Origin: a virus
IMG/VR virus record: IMGVR_UViG_3300009419_000035
Coordinates: 1-38,861 of that record
Reading direction: 5' to 3' (one strand)
Length of the DNA stretch: 38,861 bases
Positions 8,550 through 15,754 of this stretch are shown here, piece after piece (the first letter of the stretch is position 1; every line of letters begins with the position of its first letter). The notes under the pieces are model-generated. The model was not told the DNA's origin. It saw nothing but the letters and a program-made list of their open reading frames with translations, and ran no database searches. The position numbers and the translations under genes are program-made.

Positions 8550-8898
8550 TTTTGGATTCACATTTGAAGATCCAACCGAAACTGTAATTCATGTTCAAGA
8601 ACCGTATAGTTCTCAGAAAATAGACGCTGACGATCTCAAAGATGAGATTATGGCAAAACTCTATGACATTGAGTCTCGTATTTTGACAGCAGACCAGTCA
8701 ACAATGATCTCTGAACACAAACGACTCGTTGAAATGGAAGTTACAGAGAAACTAAAACAAGTCGAAGATCTAATTCTTCCCCTACTTTACAACCTGATGA
8801 AGAATCCTGAGAAGGAGTATATTCATTGGCCAAACAGGATACCAATTATTGATGCACAAATTGACAAGATCACCGCGATCACGAGACACTATGAGTGA
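8530..8898 (+). CDS. Conserved marine T4-like phage protein with WPNR motif
   Basis: A 122-residue protein of unknown function. It starts with an acidic N-terminal part (DFGFTFEDPTET), continues with charged helices that look coiled-coil prone (about residues 36-85), and ends with IHWPNRIPIIDAQIDKI. A WPNR-type end is recurrent in small proteins of marine T4-like phages near def or clpP genes, from memory. The ATG at 8530 has GAGGAAAT just upstream. It overlaps def by 20 bases and the ClpP-like gene by 8 bases, so the three are translated as a unit. Confidence 0.7.
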   Translation: MSNKTYDFGFTFEDPTETVIHVQEPYSSQKIDADDLKDEIMAKLYDIESRILTADQSTMISEHKRLVEMEVTEKLKQVEDLILPLLYNLMKNPEKEYIHWPNRIPIIDAQIDKITAITRHYE

Positions 8899-9502
8899 TG
8901 GCGATCTGCCTCATTTCCCAAGAGCGAAGTTTTTTCAGCAACCAGTAGCAACTGCTGTAACATTTTATCTTTGCGGCGAAATTAAACCTGCTGAAGAATA
9001 TGTTGAATGGTTTCAGATTCTGCGAGCAGCAGGTGAAACTGATATAATTTACATTCGTATTAACAGTGAAGGTGGTGACTTGTTCTCTGCTTTACAACTG
9101 GTTCGTGCGATTCAGGAATCAAATGCCACTATCGTCTGTTCAGTCGAGGGTATTTGTATGAGTGCTGCTACGTTAATTTTCTTGTCAGCGGATAGGTTCG
9201 AACTATCTGACCATACTATGTTCATGTTCCACAATTATTCCAGCGGTACGATCGGTAAGGGTGGTGAGATGTATGATCAAATCACTCACTTCAGGTCTTG
9301 GTCAGAAAAACTGTTTGATTATTTCTACAAAGACTTTTTGACACAAGATGAAATTAAGTCTATGCTTGATAACAAGGACATCTGGTTAGATGCTGATGAA
9401 GTCGCCAAGCGGTTAGAAAAGCGCATTGCGGCGCAAGAACCAACACAAGAAACCGAAACTCCTAAACCAAAACGTGCAAGAAAAAAATCAGTAAACGAAT
9501 AA
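8891..9502 (+). CDS. ClpP-like serine protease
   Basis: A Clp-protease proteolytic-subunit fold of 203 residues. The catalytic triad can be read: Ser91 in GICMSAATL, His114 in FMFHNYSSG and Asp163 in DNKDIWLDADE. The C-terminus is a basic tail (PKPKRARKKS), unlike housekeeping ClpP. The ATG at 8891 is preferred over an in-frame upstream ATG at 8849, which would place a non-ClpP stretch deep inside the previous gene. No Clp ATPase is encoded in this window, so it may use a host unfoldase, act alone, or serve in virion maturation. The assignment to the family is firm, the role is not. Confidence 0.9.
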   Translation: MSDGDLPHFPRAKFFQQPVATAVTFYLCGEIKPAEEYVEWFQILRAAGETDIIYIRINSEGGDLFSALQLVRAIQESNATIVCSVEGICMSAATLIFLSADRFELSDHTMFMFHNYSSGTIGKGGEMYDQITHFRSWSEKLFDYFYKDFLTQDEIKSMLDNKDIWLDADEVAKRLEKRIAAQEPTQETETPKPKRARKKSVNE

Positions 9503-9508
9503 ATAGGC

Positions 9509-9537
9509 TTGACTTTTTCTAAAAAGACAGGTATACT
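9509..9537 (+). promoter_or_regulatory. Class A promoter for HAD gene
   Basis: TTGACT (9509-9514), 17 bases, TATACT (9532-9537), within the shared context GGCTTGACTTTTT and CAGG just before the -10. The expected start falls at about 9544, the A of the ATG of the next gene, which implies a leaderless mRNA. Confidence 0.85.
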
Positions 9538-9543
9538 GAGTGC

Positions 9544-10155
9544 ATGATTGGTTTTAAAGATTATATATTCGAACGTAAAGAGGGTTCTGGTCTAACCATT
9601 TGGGATATTGACGAGACCCTCTTCAACACAAAGGCACTCATCTATGTGATGAAGGGTGGAGAAATCCTCCGTAAGTTGTCTAACCAAGAGTTTAACACCT
9701 ACAAGTTGGGTGCTGGTGAGTCGTTCGACTTCCGCGAGTTCCGCGATGCTAAGCATTTCCGCGACACTTCTGAACCTATCGTAAAAGCAATTAACAAACT
9801 AATCGCGATTCATAAGAACGTAAAGGCAAGGGGTAGCAAGATGATTGTTATCACTGCTCGTGCTGACTTTGACGATCGTGACATGTTTCTAGATACCTTC
9901 CGTAAGCAGGGTATCGATATTGATGACATCCATGTGCATCGCGCTGGTAATCTAAACGCACCGAATTCCGCTGCCGGAAAAAAGATCTTCATTAAACAGT
10001 ATCTCGACACAGGCAAGTATGCTCGTGTTCGTTTGTTTGATGATGCGATCTCGAATCTTGACATGTTACTCGATTTGAAAAATGAATATCCAGATGTAGA
10101 CTTTGAAGCGTATCTTGCACACCATGATGGAACCATGACAAGATATCGTAAATAA
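9544..10155 (+). CDS. HAD-superfamily phosphatase-like protein
   Basis: A 203-residue haloacid-dehalogenase-fold protein. Motif I is WDIDETLFNT (nucleophile Asp21, acid/base Asp23), motif II is VITARADF, a lysine follows in AAGKKIFIK, and the late acidic motif is RLFDDAISNL, so all catalytic parts are present. Similar HAD proteins occur in marine T4-like phages and some are linked to nucleic-acid end repair; the substrate here is unknown. The first codon is close to or at the predicted transcription start. It stands alone between two class A promoters, so it is probably a single-gene unit. Confidence 0.85.
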   Translation: MIGFKDYIFERKEGSGLTIWDIDETLFNTKALIYVMKGGEILRKLSNQEFNTYKLGAGESFDFREFRDAKHFRDTSEPIVKAINKLIAIHKNVKARGSKMIVITARADFDDRDMFLDTFRKQGIDIDDIHVHRAGNLNAPNSAAGKKIFIKQYLDTGKYARVRLFDDAISNLDMLLDLKNEYPDVDFEAYLAHHDGTMTRYRK

Positions 10156-10159
10156 GGGC

Positions 10160-10188
10160 TTGACTTTTGTCAGGTTCTAAGGTAGAAT
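10160..10188 (+). promoter_or_regulatory. Class A promoter for secreted protein
   Basis: TTGACT (10160-10165), 17 bases ending TCTAAGG, TAGAAT (10183-10188). The context GGGCTTGACTTTT is shared with the promoters at 10584 and 12932. Confidence 0.85.
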
Positions 10189-10210
10189 GGAATAATAGAA
10201 GGAGAAAGTT

Positions 10211-10558
10211 ATGATTAAGTCCGTTGTTTCAAGTTTGATTGCTCTCGCTGTAGTTGCGACCCCTGTTGCTGCCGAAGCACAGAATCGTGGTGGAAATGGT
10301 TGGGAACAGCGTAGGGATGACCGCCAGCATAGACGTTCGCGCATCAGCACTGGTGAGGCAATCGCCATCGGCGTAGGCGCATTTATCCTTGGTGCTGCGA
10401 CAACCAGCAATCGTCGCAACGATCGTGCAAACGACCGTGAAGTCTTTGACCGTGAGTATGATTATCACTATCGACGTCCTGTCTGCCGTGAAATTTTTAC
10501 CAGTGGTATCGATAGATATGGCGACTACTACGAAAAGCGTATCACCCGCTGTAATTAA
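10211..10558 (+). CDS. Secreted glycine-zipper small protein, host-like
   Basis: A 115-residue protein with a clear Sec signal peptide (residues 1-23, cleavage after AEA) and a glycine-zipper-like hydrophobic stretch at residues 48-63. The Arg/Asp-rich middle is followed by a C-terminal segment with two cysteines about 17 apart and a YGDYYEKRITRC end. This layout resembles small periplasmic or envelope proteins of alphaproteobacteria, so capture from the host is plausible. The ATG has AAGGAG upstream. It has its own class A promoter. Possible roles are envelope alteration or superinfection effects; none is proven. Confidence 0.8.
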   Translation: MIKSVVSSLIALAVVATPVAAEAQNRGGNGWEQRRDDRQHRRSRISTGEAIAIGVGAFILGAATTSNRRNDRANDREVFDREYDYHYRRPVCREIFTSGIDRYGDYYEKRITRCN

Positions 10559-10583
10559 TTTATCCTGAAAGTAATTTTAGGGC

Positions 10584-10612
10584 TTGACTTTTGCCTCGTT
10601 TCGAGGTAGAAT
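10584..10612 (+). promoter_or_regulatory. Class A promoter for CobT-like gene
   Basis: TTGACT (10584-10589), 17 bases, TAGAAT (10607-10612). The spacer contains a perfect dyad, CCTCG-TTT-CGAGG (10594-10606), directly against the -10 box. Confidence 0.85.
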
Positions 10613-10640
10613 GAAATATATTAATTGATGAGGTTCCGTG

Positions 10641-12902
10641 ATGTCTATTTCCCATAAGTCTACCCTTGCTAAGTTGCTCGCCACTGAGAACCTTCGGATT
10701 GAACATCAGAAGGTAAAGACTGCGATGTTCGACCTGAAGAATCGCACCCTTATCCTCCCTATCTGGAAAGATATGTCGTCCGACCTTTATGACCTGCTTA
10801 TTGGTCATGAGGTTGGTCACGCATTGTTCACACCTGCTCAGGGTTGGCACGGTGAGATTGATGCTCGCGGCATCGGTATCAAGTCCTATCTGAACGTTCT
10901 TGAAGATGCTCGTATCGAGCGCAAGATTAAGGACAAGTTTCCTGGTATCCGTCGCAACTTCTTTGCTGGGTATCAGGAACTGTTCGAGAATAACTTCTTC
11001 GGCGTTAAGGGATATGACCTCAACAAGTTGCGTCTCATTGACCGCATCAATCTGCACTATAAGGTTGGTTCTTTCCTCAATGCTCCATTCAGCGCTGATG
11101 AGAACCAGTATCTTGCTCGTGTTGATGCGTTGGAAACATGGGATGATGTTGCTGCGCTCGCAGTAGAACTCTACGAACTTGCTAAATCTGAACCCGAGCA
11201 TAACTTTGATTCGTCAAACTTTATGGGCGAACTTATGGACGATTCAGACGGTGACGACGATGCCTCGTACGATGTCGATAAATGGTTCTCCGACATGGAT
11301 GATCAGACATCTGGTGATGGTGGCGAAGGCGAGTCGGGTGAAGGTGAATCTGCTGATGCTGATGCTGATTCTGGTGATAAAACTGGTGAAGATGCTAAGT
11401 CTGATGCTAAGTCCGATGCTAAGTCTGCCGACGACGCAAATGAAGATGGCGCTGTTGCTCCCACTCAAAGTGAAAAACTTCCTGGTTCAAACGATACACC
11501 AGTCCTGAACGAAGACCCTGTCTCTATCACTGATCAGAACTTCCGCGAAATGGAAGATACGTTCATCGACTCAAAGTCGCGTGAGTATGCGTATGGTATT
11601 CTCCGCAAGGTTGATACCAAGAACTATGTCATTCCTATGGATTGGGTTCTTGATAGGATGCGCCCGACTGTGTATGCTGACAGGTGGTTTACAAAAACTG
11701 TAGATTATGACCCAGTTGCACAGGAAGTTTTCTCCGAGTTCCGCAACAACAACCAGAAGTATATTAATACCATGGTTCAAGAATTTGAAATGCGTCGTCG
11801 CGCTTCAGAGTTTGCTCGTGCGCAGACTTCTAAGACTGGTCGTCTTGATGTTGACCGTGTTTGGGCACATAAAATCAGCGAAGACTTGTTCGCTCGCAAC
11901 ACAGTTGTGCCTAATGGTAAAAACCATGGTATGCTTTTGTTCCTGGATATGTCTGGTTCGATGGCATCAAACATGAAGGGCACGATTGAGCAGTTGGTTA
12001 CGCTCATGATGTTCTGCCGCAAGGTTCGCATCCCGTTTGAAGTTTATGGTTTCACCAACAATGGTGTTGTCAACGACAAGTATTCCAAGTCTGATGCCAT
12101 GCGTGCAAATCGTGCTAGTGACACGGTTTCATCTGGCAAGGAACTTGAAATTGGTGACAGTTCGTTCAATCTGTTGCAGTTTGTTTCGGATAACTGTTCG
12201 TCTGCTAAGTTTAATGAAGTAGTTCGTACTCTTCTTATGTGCGCCAAGGGATATGACTATTCTGTTCGTCCTTCTCGTCGGACTGAAAGATTCGTTCGCA
12301 ATTCAGACATAATGGGTCTTGCTTCGACTCCACTCGAAGAATCAATCATGGTTGCTCGTTCGATTGCTGAAAAGTTCCGTGCTAAAAATCGTGTAGAAGT
12401 TCTCAACACTGTGTTCCTCACCGATGGTGATGGCGATAACAATATCACTGTCGGAGGCCGTTATGGAACGTTCCATGTCAACATCACAGATGCAAGCACC
12501 AATGCTTCGGTGACAGTTAAGTATAATGATGAAGTTTATCGCACTCAACTGCAAGTTGCTCTTCTAGAACTCTACAAGAAGGCAACTGGTTCGCGTGTTA
12601 TCAATTTCTACATCGCTCCTTACAATCCTAAGTGGGTAGCAAAACGTATGCACAATTCTGCTGAAGATTTCGATACCAAGTGGAAGAATGAATGGAAACA
12701 AAAGTTTTTCCATACCACAAAATCATTTGGTTTCGATGATCGCTTTTTGATTCCTGGTGGCGGCGAGTTGACTATTGGTGAAGATGTCTTTGACACTGAC
12801 AGCAGCGACCCTAAAGATCTTCGTCGGGCATTCAAGAAGTTCCAAAATACTAAGCAAACCAACCGAGTTCTGTTGAACAAAATGATTCAGGCAGTCGCCT
12901 AA
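10641..12902 (+). CDS. CobT-like VWA protein with HEVGH metal motif
   Basis: A 753-residue protein. The N-terminal domain has HEVGH (residues 56-60) and a downstream LEDARIE (87-93), a gluzincin-like metallopeptidase arrangement that also resembles the ARVE segment of CobT. An acidic low-complexity linker (about 200-270, including three DAKS units) leads to a C-terminal von Willebrand A domain with MIDAS motif DMSGS (436-440), preceded by GRLDVDRVW. CobT-type proteins pair with a MoxR-family ATPase such as the CobS-like protein at 13232. The ATG at 10641 is 7 bases after GATGAGG; GTG 10638 is too close. A true cobaltochelatase role is doubtful without CobN; a chaperone or protease role is more likely. 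Confidence 0.85.
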   Translation: MSISHKSTLAKLLATENLRIEHQKVKTAMFDLKNRTLILPIWKDMSSDLYDLLIGHEVGHALFTPAQGWHGEIDARGIGIKSYLNVLEDARIERKIKDKFPGIRRNFFAGYQELFENNFFGVKGYDLNKLRLIDRINLHYKVGSFLNAPFSADENQYLARVDALETWDDVAALAVELYELAKSEPEHNFDSSNFMGELMDDSDGDDDASYDVDKWFSDMDDQTSGDGGEGESGEGESADADADSGDKTGEDAKSDAKSDAKSADDANEDGAVAPTQSEKLPGSNDTPVLNEDPVSITDQNFREMEDTFIDSKSREYAYGILRKVDTKNYVIPMDWVLDRMRPTVYADRWFTKTVDYDPVAQEVFSEFRNNNQKYINTMVQEFEMRRRASEFARAQTSKTGRLDVDRVWAHKISEDLFARNTVVPNGKNHGMLLFLDMSGSMASNMKGTIEQLVTLMMFCRKVRIPFEVYGFTNNGVVNDKYSKSDAMRANRASDTVSSGKELEIGDSSFNLLQFVSDNCSSAKFNEVVRTLLMCAKGYDYSVRPSRRTERFVRNSDIMGLASTPLEESIMVARSIAEKFRAKNRVEVLNTVFLTDGDGDNNITVGGRYGTFHVNITDASTNASVTVKYNDEVYRTQLQVALLELYKKATGSRVINFYIAPYNPKWVAKRMHNSAEDFDTKWKNEWKQKFFHTTKSFGFDDRFLIPGGGELTIGEDVFDTDSSDPKDLRRAFKKFQNTKQTNRVLLNKMIQAVA
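11391..11426 (+). repeat. Three 12-bp tandem repeats (DAKS units)
   Basis: Three adjoining copies of a 12-base unit, GATGCTAAGTC(T/C), encode DAKS three times in the acidic linker of the CobT-like protein. The neighbouring GCTGATGCTGATGCTGAT run is also repetitive. Copy number could vary by slippage without breaking the frame. Confidence 0.9.
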
Positions 12903-12931
12903 ATTATTTACCCCGAAGCGAAAGAAAGGGC

Positions 12932-12960
12932 TTGACTTTTCTGCCGTTTCGGGGTAGAAT
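12932..12960 (+). promoter_or_regulatory. Class A promoter for 59-aa gene
   Basis: TTGACT (12932-12937), 17 bases ending TTTCGGGG, TAGAAT (12955-12960). CCCCGAA (12911-12917) upstream of the -35 is the inverted complement of TTCGGGG (12948-12954) in the spacer, so the promoter could form a dyad across the -35 region. Confidence 0.85.
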
Positions 12961-12988
12961 GGTATATAAGATGAGAAAGGAAATGTTG

Positions 12989-13168
12989 ATGACTGATTTT
13001 ACTTCTTACGCTGATGGGTTCGCCACTGCTCGTGATGATTTTGAAAATGGTTGGGTTGAGTCTATTGAACTTGATTTTATTGTCTCTCAACTTCGCGTGA
13101 TGGTTGGTGCTTCTGATGCCTATATCGCTGGTTATCTTTCCTATCTTTATAGTGAAAAAGCGGCTTGA
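12989..13168 (+). CDS. Small acidic protein (59 aa)
   Basis: A 59-residue protein of unknown family. The ATG at 12989 is 8 bases after AAGG and reads MTDFTSYADGF; longer frames start inside the promoter at 12932 and are rejected. The sequence holds many acidic and aromatic residues and a hydrophobic C-terminal half (YIAGYLSYLY). It is flanked by its own class A promoter and by another whose -35 box contains its TGA stop. Its place between the CobT-like and CobS-like genes under the same promoter class suggests a partner or regulator of that pair, which is inference only. Confidence 0.7.
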   Translation: MTDFTSYADGFATARDDFENGWVESIELDFIVSQLRVMVGASDAYIAGYLSYLYSEKAA

Positions 13169-13193
13169 CTTTTATACCGTTCTAGGGTATATT
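13165..13193 (+). promoter_or_regulatory. Class A promoter for CobS-like gene
   Basis: TTGACT (13165-13170), 17 bases ending TCTAGGG, TATATT (13188-13193). The stop TGA of the 59-aa gene (13166-13168) is part of the -35 box. Confidence 0.85.
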
Positions 13194-13231
13194 GAATATA
13201 TTAAATGATGATGTGATGTGAGGATATTTTT

Positions 13232-14377
13232 ATGATGAATCGTGATGCTTTGGTTGAGTTCCTTTCCGACAATAACACCAACAATGGTGTTTTCCGTAAG
13301 CGTGATATTGTTGCCGCTGCCGAATCTCTTGGGATGAAGTATCCTGGTTGGATTTTTCAGCGCGACCGTATGATCAAGCGTGGTACGTATGACCTGTCTC
13401 CGTTGATGGTAGGTGCTAAGTCATCTGTCGTTCAACTCCCTGCCACTGCTCCTAAGATGGTTATCCAACCGAAGTTGCAGACAGTGATCGAGAACCTCGT
13501 TCCGCACGTTGATCCGACCTATGTTCCCTTTGGTTTCTACAACGATCTTCGGAAGGTTGTGAAGTCGAACAACTTCTACCCAACGTTTATCTCTGGTCTG
13601 TCGGGTAACGGTAAGACCACCATGATCGAGCAGGTTTGTGCTAAGTTGAAGCGCGAATGTATGCGTGTTAACATCTCCATTGAAACTGATGAAGACGACC
13701 TGATTGGTGGTAACACCCTCGTCGACGGTAACGTTGTTTATCGTGAAGGTCCAGTTCTCACTGCTATGAAGCGTGGTGCTATCCTCATCCTTGACGAAAT
13801 CGACCGTGGTTCGAACAAGATGATGTGTCTCCAAGCAATTCTCGAAGGTAAACCATACTTCAACAAGAAAACTGGTGAGACAGTTTACCCCAAGGCAGGG
13901 TTCAACGTTATCGCTACGGCGAACACCAAGGGTCGTGGTTCTGACGATGGCAAGTTTATGTCTGCCCAGATTCTTGACGATGCGTTCCTTGAGCGTTTTG
14001 CCATCACTGTTGAGCAGGAATATCCTTCGCTAAAGATTGAGAAGCAGATTATCCTCAACAAGATGGAAAAGGTCAATAAGGTTGACGATGAATTTGCTGA
14101 CAAGTTGGTAACTTGGGCAGATATTATCCGTAAGACCTTCTATGAAGGTGGTGTTGAGGAACTCATCTCGACTCGTCGTCTTGAGCACATCGTCAATGCT
14201 TTTGCTATGTTCGGTTCGCGTGCTAAGGCAATCGAACTTTGCGTCAATCGCTTCGATGCTGACACTAAGTCCGCTTTCCTAGACCTCTATAAGAAAGTCG
14301 ACAGCGATGCAGCGCCAGATGATGGCGTAAATGAAGACGCATATTTCCAGTCTGTTAATGAAGAAGTCCCGTTCTAA
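13232..14377 (+). CDS. CobS/MoxR-like AAA+ ATPase
   Basis: A 381-residue AAA+ ATPase. The Walker A is GLSGNGKTT (residues 122-130), Walker B is ILILDEIDRGS (184-194), and the segment IGGNTLVDGNVVYREGP before Walker B is typical of MoxR/CobS proteins; an arginine-finger region follows (DAFLERFAI). MoxR ATPases form hexamers that act with VWA-domain partners, here very likely the CobT-like protein at 10641. CobS-like genes are common in marine T4-like phages. The ATG at 13232 is followed by a second ATG at 13235; AGG lies about 10 bases upstream. The preceding class A promoter gives it its own transcript. Confidence 0.88.
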   Translation: MMNRDALVEFLSDNNTNNGVFRKRDIVAAAESLGMKYPGWIFQRDRMIKRGTYDLSPLMVGAKSSVVQLPATAPKMVIQPKLQTVIENLVPHVDPTYVPFGFYNDLRKVVKSNNFYPTFISGLSGNGKTTMIEQVCAKLKRECMRVNISIETDEDDLIGGNTLVDGNVVYREGPVLTAMKRGAILILDEIDRGSNKMMCLQAILEGKPYFNKKTGETVYPKAGFNVIATANTKGRGSDDGKFMSAQILDDAFLERFAITVEQEYPSLKIEKQIILNKMEKVNKVDDEFADKLVTWADIIRKTFYEGGVEELISTRRLEHIVNAFAMFGSRAKAIELCVNRFDADTKSAFLDLYKKVDSDAAPDDGVNEDAYFQSVNEEVPF

Positions 14378-14386
14378 GGAGATATA

Positions 14387-14887
14387 ATGACAATTAAATA
14401 CAAGTATGACGAGGGTGATCTCCTACGGGAGATTACCCAATATATTGATGCCACCTATGGTGAGCATTACTCACAGAATCAATACCAAGCAACCGAGTTT
14501 ATTATCGACGGTGGTCATGGTATTGGTTTTACTGTAGGCAATATCCTGAAGTATGCCCAACGCTACGGTCACAAAGGAACACCTGAAGACTGGCGTAAGG
14601 ATTTGTTGAAAGTCATTCACTATGCAATCATTGCGATGCATGTGCACGACAAGGAACAACAGAGTAGTATACCTGATCCATTTGAAAAAGTCAATAGTAA
14701 ACCTTATGAATTGAAGACCTCGTTGTCGTATTCAGATACTATTACTGTCAAACCAGAATATGCGACTGCCCCCAACTGGCATTTACATAACATGGGAACC
14801 ACTTCTCTATTGACTTCCGACACTATTCCCAGTATAATTGAATTTACTGCAGAAAACAGTAAGAAAACTAAAAAGAAGAAAGACTAA
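14387..14887 (+). CDS. DUF3310-like protein
   Basis: A 166-residue protein. The central block HGIGFTVGNILKYAQRYGHKG followed by DWRKDLLKVIHYA matches the DUF3310 pattern found in many phages (also called SaV-like), often next to nucleotide-metabolism genes; its function is not known. The C-terminal third is hydrophilic and ends in a lysine run (KKTKKKKD). The ATG follows AAGGAG by about 7 bases, 9 bases after the CobS-like stop. A strong promoter for the next gene lies in its 3' part (14810-14838) and a weaker antisense promoter candidate at 14666-14694. Confidence 0.8.
   Translation: MTIKYKYDEGDLLREITQYIDATYGEHYSQNQYQATEFIIDGGHGIGFTVGNILKYAQRYGHKGTPEDWRKDLLKVIHYAIIAMHVHDKEQQSSIPDPFEKVNSKPYELKTSLSYSDTITVKPEYATAPNWHLHNMGTTSLLTSDTIPSIIEFTAENSKKTKKKKD
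14810..14838 (+). promoter_or_regulatory. Promoter inside DUF3310 gene, for gene 45
   Basis: TTGACT (14810-14815), exactly 17 bases, TATAAT (14833-14838). Eleven of twelve hexamer bases match. It lies 55 bases upstream of the sliding-clamp start and should give the clamp its own transcript. Confidence 0.7.
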
Positions 14888-14893
14888 TATATT

Positions 14894-15553
14894 ATGAAGA
14901 TTTCATCCGACACCCTTGCACTTCTAAAGAACTTTGCAAGTATTAATACCAACATCCTTGTTCGTCAGGGTAATGTTCTTTCCACTGTCAGTGCAGGTAA
15001 GAATATCCTCTCTCGCGCAACAGTCTCAGAAACTTTTGACCGTGAGTTTGCGGTCTATGACTTGAACAACTTCCTTGCGTTGCTGAGTCTCTGGGAAAAT
15101 CCTGAGATTGACTTTGAAGAAACAGGTATGTTCCTTCGTGAAGGTAAGTCTGAGTTTGAGTATGGTTATGCTGATCCCAGTGTAGTTACCGCTGCTCCAG
15201 ATAAGACTCTCGAGATTGATCCATTCTTCGACTTCACCTTGTCTGCTGCTGACATCAGCATGGTGCAGAAGGCAGCGAACGTTCTCTCTGCTCCGACCAT
15301 GAGTATTGTCTCTAAGGATGGCAAGGTGACATTGAGCGTTAGCGACCCAAGCAATCCACGTGCCAATGCGTATCGTAAGGAATTGACTACAACTGATGTT
15401 GGTGACTTTGATTGTCGACTAAAGGTTGAGAATCTGAAGGTCATTACAGATGACTACACTGTTGCTCTCGGTCGCAAGAAAGCAATGCACTTTAAGCATG
15501 CATCCAAGAACCTTGAGTATTGGTTGGCAATGGAACCATCGTCAGTAGTTTAA
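14894..15553 (+). CDS. 45: gp45 sliding clamp
   Basis: The trimeric ring that holds DNA polymerase on the template and, with gp55, activates late transcription. The length of 219 residues is close to T4 gp45 (228). The conserved start MKISSDTLALLKNFASIN, the internal AVYDLNNFLALLSLWENP and the end HFKHASKNLEYWLAMEPSS are characteristic of the T4-type clamp. The ribosome site is weak (GAAGAAAGAC upstream), and the gene is served by the promoter within the preceding gene. It is separated from its loader genes 44-62 by a 61-aa gene and an SDR gene, which is unusual. Confidence 0.95.
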   Translation: MKISSDTLALLKNFASINTNILVRQGNVLSTVSAGKNILSRATVSETFDREFAVYDLNNFLALLSLWENPEIDFEETGMFLREGKSEFEYGYADPSVVTAAPDKTLEIDPFFDFTLSAADISMVQKAANVLSAPTMSIVSKDGKVTLSVSDPSNPRANAYRKELTTTDVGDFDCRLKVENLKVITDDYTVALGRKKAMHFKHASKNLEYWLAMEPSSVV

Positions 15554-15566
15554 TTGGAGATTTAAT

Positions 15567-15752
15567 ATGAACAAGTTGGAAATTTCGTTCAGTTCGCGTG
15601 TACCGTATAACAACGATGATGAACATCTTAATCGCTCGACGAGTATGGATTTTGATTTAGATCTTAGCAATCCATACGAAGTTATTCGACAGTTTAATAA
15701 GTTTCTGAGTCTCAACGACATCGATCTTACTGTAGTGGAAGATGATTCCTGA
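15567..15752 (+). CDS. Small hypothetical protein between clamp and epimerase
   Basis: A 61-residue protein that I do not recognise. It is acidic, begins MNKLEISFSSRVPYNNDDE and contains an amphipathic helix around PYEVIRQFNKFLSLNDID. The ATG has GGAG 7 bases upstream and starts 13 bases after the clamp stop; the stop is 2 bases before the GTG of the epimerase gene. The good ribosome site and tight packing support a real gene. Confidence 0.7.
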   Translation: MNKLEISFSSRVPYNNDDEHLNRSTSMDFDLDLSNPYEVIRQFNKFLSLNDIDLTVVEDDS

Positions 15753-15754
15753 CT

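Noticed and set aside
9335-9363. TTGACA-17-TATGCT inside the ClpP-like gene
   Set aside because: The -10 match is only four of six and no gene start lies within 150 bases.
10560-11201. Minus-strand frame of 213 codons
   Set aside because: It lies opposite the conserved HEVGH domain of the CobT-like gene and has no recognisable domain.
11179-11508. Plus-strand frame of 109 codons within the CobT-like gene
   Set aside because: It is a shadow of the acidic repeat linker in another frame, with Leu/Met repeats caused by the repeated GATGCT units.
12908-13090. Minus-strand frame of 60 codons opposite the 59-aa gene
   Set aside because: It overlaps the plus-strand promoter and a gene with a good ribosome site; its translation has no family features.
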